Below are positions 55,585 through 64,000 of a DNA stretch of 64,000 nt, piece after piece; positions within the stretch are counted from its first letter, which is position 1; each line of letters starts with the position of its first letter. The stretch comes from Brugia malayi (Eukaryota > Nematoda > Chromadorea > Rhabditida > Onchocercidae). Under the pieces are notes generated by a model. The model saw only the letters and a program-made list of their open reading frames with translations, had not been told where the DNA came from and made no database searches. Location: contig NW_025062478.1 of assembly GCF_000002995.4 (NCBI RefSeq), positions 2,890,001-2,954,000 on the forward strand, read 5' to 3'. The translations under genes and the position numbers were made by a program.

Positions 55585-57404
55585 TGGTGTCCAAGGTTAT
55601 TTATGCGATATATTATCATTCAAGATCATTTATGTTGTATGCTTGATTGCTTCTTTATAGCAGTAAATTTCAAGTGTACTGGCAATGTGACATATTATAA
55701 AAATGTTATGAGACTGCATGACACATATATTTGTCATTTAAGTGATCAGTTCGTAAGCCTTTTAACTCATTTTATTAAGTACAATTAATTTATGATAATT
55801 ATATTTCTGTAAGTCGTAACTTGCTTAATTTCATTTCTAGTTTTCTACTTGATTTGTTGATGCTAGTATTGTCAGGAGAATATCAAGTAAACCTTATTTT
55901 GTAATAATATTCAATTTAGCAATTGCATTAATATTGACAATTATAACGATAAAATCATTGCAAAGATTTGTATAATTGATAACTTTGATATTTTGATGCG
56001 ATAGTATGATAATTTCAATTACTTGATTCGCTTTTTAATTTTTTTTTTTGGGATGAAAAAAGAAGAATTACTTCGTACAAATAAATAATTGCATATACTT
56101 TTAGATGGATTATTCGCCTTTTTTAACTTTCTGATATAAAGATAGTGATTTTATATAACTTTATGCAATGTAATGTACCGATTCCCAATATTTTATTTGT
56201 TTAATTTTTTTATTCGTTTCAAAGACGAAATACTAATAACTTCAATTGAGCAAATATTTATTCAGAACATACCATTTTCATTTATAAATGTAAAATCTTT
56301 TATGTCAAAATTTCTATTGCTTATGTGAAATTTTTGTCACGTTATTTACATATAGAATGTACTGATAACTCTGATTAATTGAATTATTTTGATAACTTCA
56401 ATTAACTGAATTATTCGGATTAATCTCAATTATTAATTAGATCTAAATTATTTTAATAATAAATTAGATTTCACATTATTCACAATTCTAAAAAAAAATG
56501 ATTCCAACTCAACTGGAAGTAATACAATCTTTTGTTAATATCTTTAATTCGTATAGAAATAGAACAATAGCAATAATTTGAGTGATAAAAATATTCGATT
56601 AATCTTTTCAATCTATTTATATATACTATCAGTAAAAGATTTTTATTACAAAAGTATTTGTGGAGTGGCAGTAATTAAAAGATGACAAATTTTCTTTCAT
56701 TTAATTAGGACTGATCAGTTTCTTTAATGTATAGCAAACAATAAATATAATAAATAATACAAGTAATTGTTCTCTTTATTATTAGTGTTAATTAACAAAT
56801 TACAATTATTAGATTAGGAATGTCTTCCTTTCTTATTAAAATAATTAATTCTACTCTATTAATTTGTAAATAATTTGCAGATGAATTTATAAATGTATAA
56901 TGTATGTCATTAATTATCATATATGTTTCACATTTTTCATTATAAAAGAGGTCGTTTAGGTATGACTGGAACCACAACCGGTTAGAATTGAACTTCGATG
57001 ACGATAGGATAGGAATTGATAAGAATTAATGATGAGCGTTATTTGTGAAGTTCGGTAACCTTCCTCATTTTCAAACATTCATTAATTAATTGTCTGTTAC
57101 TCAACATCAACAATTTTCACATATTGTTAGATTGTATTCTGATCATAGAACATTATAATATATTTATTTATTTGTTTATTTACTCCGTTAGTTTATTTAC
57201 TTGATTCTATGTCTCTTTGTCTGTTTTTTCGTCTAATTAACTAATTATTTATTTATTGCGCAATTTGTTATTAATTTATTTCCTCGTTTGTTTATTTAAA
57301 CTCATTTATTTGCATATATATGTGATTGTAAATGGGTATTAAAAACGTTAAAAAAACATCAAAATTTTAAAAAAGTATGAAATTTTATCTTATACGTAAG
57401 TATA

Positions 57405-57665
57405 AATTGCTGTTCATAAGTATAGATCAATGTTGATAATATAATTGATAATTAATAATAAGTGTGAATCAATATTGACATTTAGTGATAAGTTTAAATC
57501 AATATTGATAGTATAATTGATACTTAGTGATAACTATGATTAATGGTATGATTGATACTTAGTGATAAGTGTGAATCAATAATGATGATATAACTGATAA
57601 TTGTTGATAAGTATGAATCAATTTTGATAATGTAATTGATAATTATTGATAAGAATGAGTCAATA
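57405..57665. repeat. About 45-base degenerate tandem repeat
   Basis: About six units share GATAAGTGTGAATCAATATT followed by GATAATATAATTGATAATTA. Spacing and sequence vary. The array is dense in TGATAA-type motifs. Confidence 0.8.
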
Positions 57666-57794
57666 TTTACTGTAATAGTAATTTCTATATAAGAAAAAAA
57701 AGAAGAAAGAGGAAATATGTAATATATTTAGGGAAATATACGGGTCGTTGTATGATATTAGTAGAAATACTTTCAAATATTTCAATGAAAAATG

Positions 57795-57912
57795 AAAGGA
57801 GAGAAGAAGGGAGAGAGAGAGGGAGGGAGAGGGAGAGAGAGAAAAGGAAGGCCACTGCTCTTATTGATAGGAGAAAAATCACTGAGGATACAGAGAGAGA
57901 GAGAGAGAAGAT
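57795..57912. repeat. GA-rich polypurine tract
   Basis: GAGA/GGGA blocks at 57800-57850 and a purer GA run at 57892-57909. Confidence 0.85.
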
Positions 57913-58246
57913 GACCTAAAAAAAAATTTCTTTTTTCTTTTTGACAGTATTTCTTATCATTCATTTTCCTCATTTATATTTTAAATTTTTAGTTGTACAT
58001 ATTTTATTTCATCTTTAATTTATTATTAATTTTCAATTAATTTATTTTTGTATTTATGTACAAACTAATTTTATTTCTAATTATATAATTTAATTCTACA
58101 TACTTAGTGCTATGTATTTTAATTCTTTATATTCATTTTTATTTTTTTTTTTCTTCCCTTTTATTTTCCTTTTTTTTTCTCCCTTTCGTTTAATTAAATT
58201 TTTTCATTCGAATTTCTTCGATTAATTTTTTTTCCTCTTTAAAAAA

Positions 58247-58249
<3 letters not shown>

Positions 58250-58288
<39 letters not shown>
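58250..58288. repeat. (TA)n microsatellite
   Basis: About 39 bases of uninterrupted TA. Confidence 0.95.
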
Positions 58289-58290
<2 letters not shown>

Positions 58291-58794
58291 TTTTTATACT
58301 TATTTTTCATACATTTATGCATGTATAAAACTTTATAGTTTTTCCTTTTTTTTTACCATTCAATAATTTTTTTTTTTTTTTGAATTAAAAAAAATTTTTT
58401 TCCAATTTTTTTATTTTTTCTTCTTACGTTTATTTTTAAATCTCATTAACATATCTTATACAAACTATTAAGAATGAACTTTAATAATTTTACTGTATTT
58501 CTAATTCGCAAATTATTAAATAAAAATTATTAAATTTTTTTCATGGTAACTTATCTCATTCAATCGTAGTATTATATATTATACTAAATCATATAGCATA
58601 CTAAATTTAAAGCTAGCGATTTAATCACTGATAGTTTAATCAAAAATAAATTAAATAATAGTCAAATTAATTACGAATTAATTTAAGTTTTGAATTTGTC
58701 CGTCCAAATTTCACATTAATTTATTCATCTAACTCCCATCCATCCAATATATATCATCAAAAATTACAAACTTAAATTTGTGTTTGGAAAAAAT

Positions 58795-58905
58795 TTTTGT
58801 TTTATTTAATTAAAATATTTTATTTTATTGTTGTATTTATTTAAAATATTTTATTTTATTTAATTAAAATATTTTATTTTGTTTATTTGAAACAAATTAT
58901 ATATT
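58795..58905. repeat. AT-rich tandem repeat
   Basis: TTAATTAAAATATTTTATTT recurs three times with a 30-35 base period. Confidence 0.75.
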
Positions 58906-59029
58906 TTATATATTTGAAATATAAAAATATTTTAAAATATTTATTTATTATTCTCTAAAAAGTCATTTGATTCTCAATGTTATAAATAATTATTGCATTA
59001 ATTAAAATTAATAAAACTTAATATCATAT

Positions 59030-59240
59030 TATATTGTTTGAAGTGCTTATTAATATTATTTAAATGTTTTAATAATTGTGTTTGTAATAATTTTAATATT
59101 ATTTATTCCTAAATATATATACTTCTAGTGCTAATATTATTTGCTTATTTAATAATTATCCTTATAATAATGTCAACATTATTTGTTTCCTAAATGCACA
59201 ATTATGCTTATAATGTTAGCATTATTTGTTCCTAAGTGTA
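59030..59240. repeat. About 55-base degenerate tandem repeat
   Basis: Units containing ATTATTTGTTCCTAAATG followed by ACAATTATGCTTATAATGTT recur about four times with divergence. Confidence 0.7.
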
Positions 59241-59439
59241 TAGTACTTAAAATAAATATTTGAATTCAATTAAATCATTCAATTACAACAATCCAAATTT
59301 AACTTAGCTTACCAAAAAAAATCTAAAGGGATGGATGCATTTCGTAATGTACCATTTTTTTAGATTATGATGACACATAACATAATCTCATTTGGTGCTG
59401 TAGTTGATGTGTGTTTTGCTCAATCAATAAGGTTTTGTT

Positions 59440-59540
59440 TTGCTAGTAAGATTTGTTGTTCATGTAAAATTTACCGTTCAAGTAAAATTTTCTGTTTTAA
59501 TAAAATCTACTAATCTAATAAGATTTGCTGCTTCTATATG
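59440..59540. repeat. About 19-base degenerate tandem repeat
   Basis: About five units of the form AGTAAAATTTGCTGTTCA. Related words (TAGAATTTTACTTCTC) continue to about 59720 between T-runs. Confidence 0.65.
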
Positions 59541-60894
59541 ATTTAATCATTTAAACAACCCAGTAAACTTTGAATAAGATCTTTTTTTTTTTTTTCAGTA
59601 AAAATTTTATTCTTATAATAGAATTCTTGTTTTGTAGAATTTTACTTCTCTAATAAAATTCAATTCTTTTTTTTTTTTTTTTTCGTTCGTAAAATTTGTT
59701 TTACATAATAGAATTGGCTAACTGGAATGAATGCATTAAATTCATGCAGTTTTTTTTTTTTTTTTTCATTACAATAATATCATTTAAATGCTTACATTCA
59801 TTATTCATTCAAATAAAGTGCAACAATGGATAAGTATTACACAAATAGAGCCAATTTATTAGCATGCTAAATTATGATGCAAATAAGAATAAAGTAGAAT
59901 AAGTATTTGTTTATTAGAGTTATAATAATATGATTCAGTCAGAATACTTTTGTTGCTCAAATAAAATAATGATTAGTTTCATATACAACTAATAATTTAT
60001 AATGTATAAATATTTTTTTGATCCATTTTTATATATGAGTTTTTTCTTTTTTTCATTCCATCATTATTTAATTATTTTAAAAATTTATCACTTAAAGAAG
60101 AAGTATTCCAAAAAATCGTGGAAATCAAGTATTTTGTTCTTTATTATTCTTCATTACTGAATTTTACTTCTGATTATTGCTTCTCATATCCTAATAGTGC
60201 ATTTGCTGTTGTGTAATACGGAAGTAATACTCAAAATGAAATTCATTAGTTGAGCTATATTATTGTCATCATTAGTTCTCATCCTAGTTGTACATTCATT
60301 TTTCCATTTCTTTTTCTTTTTTTTATTTCTCTGAGAATATATTATATTATTAATAATTTAACTATAAATGTAAGATTGCTGTCTCTTTCACTGCCATTTG
60401 ATAATCATTTACAATTTATAGCTTTGGATAATTTTTGAAGTAATATTAGATTGTCGTGTACTGCAATTTAATTATCGCTTCTAAATTACATTCAATTATT
60501 GGAAAGGAAAAAAATTTTTTTTTTCTTCATCACATCCTTGGTTCACAAATCGATTGTTTCCTATATTCTTCCCCCCGATAAGTCTGTAATTTTTCTTTAC
60601 CACATTTACTGCCACATCGGCATTAATTCAGATAATGATTTGAGAATTGTAATGATTAAATGAATCTAGACACTATAATTGTCAAGTCAGCATCTTTGTT
60701 CATCATTTGTCTTATCAAATGAATGATTATATTTTTCAGTAAGCATCAAATTGTCATTCATTTGTTATTTTTTGTATTTATACAAATTTCATTATCGTAA
60801 TTTGAATGATGTGTGCTGTAGTTCTTGCCATTTCGTCATTGCAAAATGTGTTGCCATATCATTGAAAATTTAATTCGGTGGTAATGATATAATT

Positions 60895-60915
60895 ATTTTT
60901 TTTTTTTTTTTATAG
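60895..60915 (+). promoter_or_regulatory. Probable spliced-leader acceptor of the TMX protein gene
   Basis: A run of T followed by ATAG ends eight bases before the ATG at 60924. No upstream exon was found. Confidence 0.5.
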
Positions 60916-60923
60916 ACTAAAAT

Positions 60924-63878
60924 ATGTTGATGAGAGCAATTTCGTTACTTGTTATTACCTTAATTTCGGTATGTCAGTCTGCAAACCGAAATTTGATTAC
61001 ATTAAACGAAGAAACATGGACCGAAATTTTGAGCGGTGAATGGATGGTTGAATTGTAAGTATTTTTTTCTCTTTTAATTGATGAATAATTTAAATTAAAA
61101 GTATATATGGTGAATTAAGTTTAACATTAGGTTAACAATCAAACTTATTATCCAATAATTTTGCAACATTTTCATTATGTTATTTGCTCGTTTCTATTTT
61201 CTTAAGTTATAAATTGATTGACTTATTTGAACTGTAAGCTTTCCGTTTGCAATTCCATAAATAATAAATGCTTACATTCATGGAAAAATATGGCGAAATA
61301 AAAAGCTGAATTGAATGGCTGCTGTGTTTTTATGAACATTTGCAGTAGTGGAAATAGTTGATTAAAGAACTTATGCAAAGAATGCAGTATCATTTGATTT
61401 AATTGTCCTATTTTTACAGCTGAATAAATTGGGAAATTTTCCATATTACTTTCATACTTGCATTATTTGTTTCACAATGTTCTTTCTTTTTTTTTGAAAA
61501 TCATTTCAGTCATGCACCATGGTGTCCAGCTTGCAAAGATTTGCAAAAAGCATGGCATGCATTTGCTGACTGGAGCAAAGATCTTAATATTAATGTTGCT
61601 GAGGTTGATGTTACTGTAAATCCTGGTTTATCTGGACGTTTTCTTGTTACTGCACTTCCTACCATCTACCAGTAAGTAATATTTTGTTCTCTTCCATCAT
61701 GCTCTTTTATAACTTTAGATATACCATCAGAACATAACAAACTTACAACTTGGTTGTTATCAAATATCCTTATATGTCGCTGATAGGATCTGATAAGGTT
61801 CTTTTGTACATTAAAAGTAAGTTGCAGTGGTGCAGGATTTTCAGATCCTGGAATATTTCCATTTGTTTCAAGAGAATAGAGAAGTGAAAGGAGGGGATGA
61901 AAGGGATATTGATTGTCTGTTGTTTGTGAAACTCTAATTAAATACTTTAAGATTCTGTTCAAAAGAATTCTTCGCAGTAATCGATAAATTGCAGTGTCAA
62001 GGATGGTGTATTTCGTGCTTATGTAGGACCTCGTGACAAAAACGATTTTATCAGTTATATCGAGGAAAAAAAATGGACCTTTTATGATCCAATCCCAAGC
62101 TATAAATATCCAAGCTCACCGCAGTAAGTCTTTTGCTTTCTTGCTTTCATTTTTGTTGATAATTTTAGAGGGTTTTTTTGAATAACTATTTGTTATGATA
62201 ATTAGTAATTGATGGTAGCTTAACAATTTCTTCTCATTGATTCATTTTATTCATTTTGATTCATTTTTTAAATGGATGTAATGTTCTAGTCGGAAGACAT
62301 CTAAATTCTGGTATGAACATAATTATTTTAGGATGTCGGTGGTGGCTTGGTTCTTCAAATTATCGATGTTTGTTCGTGATAAGCATAACTATTTAGTTGA
62401 CGAGGGTTTGTTCTTTTTGTAATACTTTTCTATTATTTCTAAATCTCTCTTTTTTTAATAATTTCAGGTTTAATTGTGTATTATTTGTTCGTTTCAGTTA
62501 TCGTTTTTGTTGATTTTTTTTTTTTTTAGTAACTAATCACTGTTATTATAGCAGGTCGTTATTAACTAATTCTTGGATAAATATCAATACATTGACGCAA
62601 TTTTCAGTCACATTTTATTGAAGTTTCACAGAATCATGAGATAAAAAAAAAAAAATCATCCAAAGGAACAAGGAAATGAAGTCCCACTCAGTTCATATCT
62701 TAAAATATTATCAAAAAAAGTCATTATTTTTGAAGTGAATGAATCTTTCTTTAGTGGGTATACCATCATGGGCTTCATATTCCGTATTTGCTGGTATAAC
62801 TTTGACTTTGGGCTGTATACTTGGATTTTTCATTGTTTGTATCATTGATCGAGTTTTCCCTACTGGTGAACAGCTCTGCAAACCAGAAAAGAAATCAAAA
62901 AAAGATCAGAAAAATAAAGCTAAGAAGGTATAATTTTATTATTTATTAAGCTATCTGTTTACAGTAGAAACCAGCTAGGAATCATGAATGATTTTTTAAA
63001 GAGGAAATATTAATTATGATAGGTTTTTTATAATTGTAGTGTTTAATTGTAATATAAATTTTATTATAATTTTTCTAGTTGGTTTCTTTAATGAAGAGCA
63101 AAATTGATTTATTGAGTGCCAGTAATTAAAAGTGTAAAAAAGTTAGCTTCGAAAATATGCTTTTAGTGAACGTGAACTGATCTCTCAAAGCATGATTGAT
63201 TTTATTGTTGATTTTTTTTATAAGTTTAATAAGTTAACCTACTTGTAGGAATTTAATTGCTAGAATTTTTACTAATTCCTTGTAGTTTATTGTTTTAATA
63301 ACGACCAATTTATAAGACCGTTTCTAATTTCAGTTTCCTCTGATTCTTATTTGATAGAGTGTAATTTCCAGTTGAAAAGTTGCGCTAAACTAATTTCGTT
63401 GTTTCACTGAGGGTGCAGCATTATTTTTCGTTTACATTTTTCTCCAATAATGTTAAACCATCCGTCACTCATTTTATCTACAGAACTTTTTTTTTTTTTG
63501 ATTTGAACTAATCTTTTTAACGAGTTTTTTTCTTTTTAAGAATTTTGGTTTTATAGGATGAAGGAAAGAAAAAGGAGGACGACCAATCACAGAATGAAAG
63601 GAATTCTCAAGAAGGTCTGTGTTGCCTTTTCAATACTAGGACATTTATAAGATGAGCTTCAATTTAAAAAAAAAGAAAAAAATTGAGGTCTGTGTTAGCA
63701 TAAAAAATGCTAGTGTCTTCTGTCATGATAATATTTTTTCAGATTAAATGTGGAAAATTTTTTAATTAAATTTTAGATATTATTGAATATTCAAATCGCA
63801 TTATTTTTAGAAGAATCGGCAGATGAAAGTGTGCGAAACAGGAAAGGTGCAAAGAATGAAGTAAAGAAGAAGAAGTGA
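60924..63878 (+). CDS. dpy-11: ER thioredoxin-related transmembrane protein (TMX1/DPY-11 type)
   Basis: Seven exons: 60924-61054, 61510-61671, 61995-62123, 62332-62405, 62755-62927, 63557-63614 and 63811-63878. They total 795 bases (264 residues). Order: signal peptide (1-20, cleavage after CQSA likely); thioredoxin fold with WCPAC at 48-52 (active-site cysteines 49 and 52, the same CPAC as human TMX1 and C. elegans DPY-11); cis-proline 94 in TALPT; membrane helix about 175-196; a Lys-rich cytosolic tail ending in four lysines, which fits a KKxx ER retrieval signal. Family knowledge: membrane-bound ER oxidoreductase acting on disulfides of membrane or cuticle-related proteins; loss of C. elegans dpy-11 gives a dumpy body. 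It is slightly longer than DPY-11 because of the charged tail in exons 6-7. Two starts two codons apart (60924, 60930) are possible; the first was taken. Confidence 0.95.
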
Positions 63879-64000
63879 TTTAACAGTTAATTCAAATATT
63901 TATAGAATATTATTTTGAACCATTTCGGTCATTATGCATTATGACAGTGGTCTTAAGGAAGATTAATGTGTTTGTTCGCTAAGTAATTTACGTTCGCTTA
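63879..64000. other. Start of the 3' flank of the TMX gene
   Basis: Only 122 bases remain. No AATAAA is seen; the 3' end lies outside or uses a variant signal. Confidence 0.6.

Larger units (their letters stand above)
52801..60894. other. Intergenic region between malate dehydrogenase and the TMX protein
   Basis: After the 3' UTR (to about 53070) no supported gene is seen in about 7.8 kb. Two weak candidates were examined: an antisense exon-like frame near 54589-54740 and a short + strand frame with splice-like borders at about 55659-55754. Otherwise the region holds microsatellites, degenerate minisatellites and T-runs, listed separately. Bases 56940-57060 are less AT-rich than average but match nothing I recognise. 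Confidence 0.65.

Overview
The window is eukaryotic and looks like a nematode, most likely clade III (spirurid or filarial); the species cannot be fixed from the sequence. The evidence is strong AT richness, long homopolymer A/T runs, and genes cut into many small exons with GT donors and TTTCAG/TTTTAG-type acceptors. Acceptor-like sites with no matching upstream exon sit 2 to 11 bases before three start codons, as expected for spliced-leader trans-splicing. The gene set also has clear nematode and insect counterparts. No prokaryotic, viral, transposon, rRNA, tRNA or CRISPR sequence was recognised.

Four protein-coding genes, all on the + strand, were rebuilt exon by exon with consistent phases. 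(1) Bases 110-2897: the last six exons of a Vps39/Vam6-type vesicle tethering protein, with the 5' end outside the window. (2) Bases 9135-42839: a 50-exon gene for a giant type I membrane protein (9,933 coding bases, 3,310 residues) homologous to Drosophila Bark beetle/Anakonda. Its extracellular part is a triplication (entry motif, SRCR domain, beta-helix, CUB-like sandwich, beta-helix, Asn-x-Trp-Gly exit motif), followed by a C-type lectin-like domain, one membrane helix and a tail of about 455 residues. (3) Bases 49207-52800: cytosolic malate dehydrogenase in 8 exons, 330 residues, with all catalytic residues present. (4) Bases 60924-63878: an ER thioredoxin-related transmembrane protein (TMX1/DPY-11 type, CPAC active site) in 7 exons, 264 residues.

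The spaces between genes (about 6.2, 6.4 and 8.1 kb) hold microsatellites, degenerate minisatellites and polypurine tracts. There is one striking GC-rich island at about 43829-43970, a paired ETS-like palindrome at 44541, and a GATA-rich repeat field at about 47560-47900, upstream of the malate dehydrogenase gene. No convincing extra gene was found there, only two weak antisense candidates.

The genes do not form a pathway: endolysosomal tethering, epithelial junction architecture, central metabolism and ER redox folding. The neighbouring pair mdh-1 and dpy-11 is, from memory, also adjacent in C. elegans (F46E10.10 and F46E10.9), which would make it old conserved microsynteny. The most unusual object is the bark-beetle-type gene, with its triple repeat, two furin-like sites and signalling-motif-rich tail.
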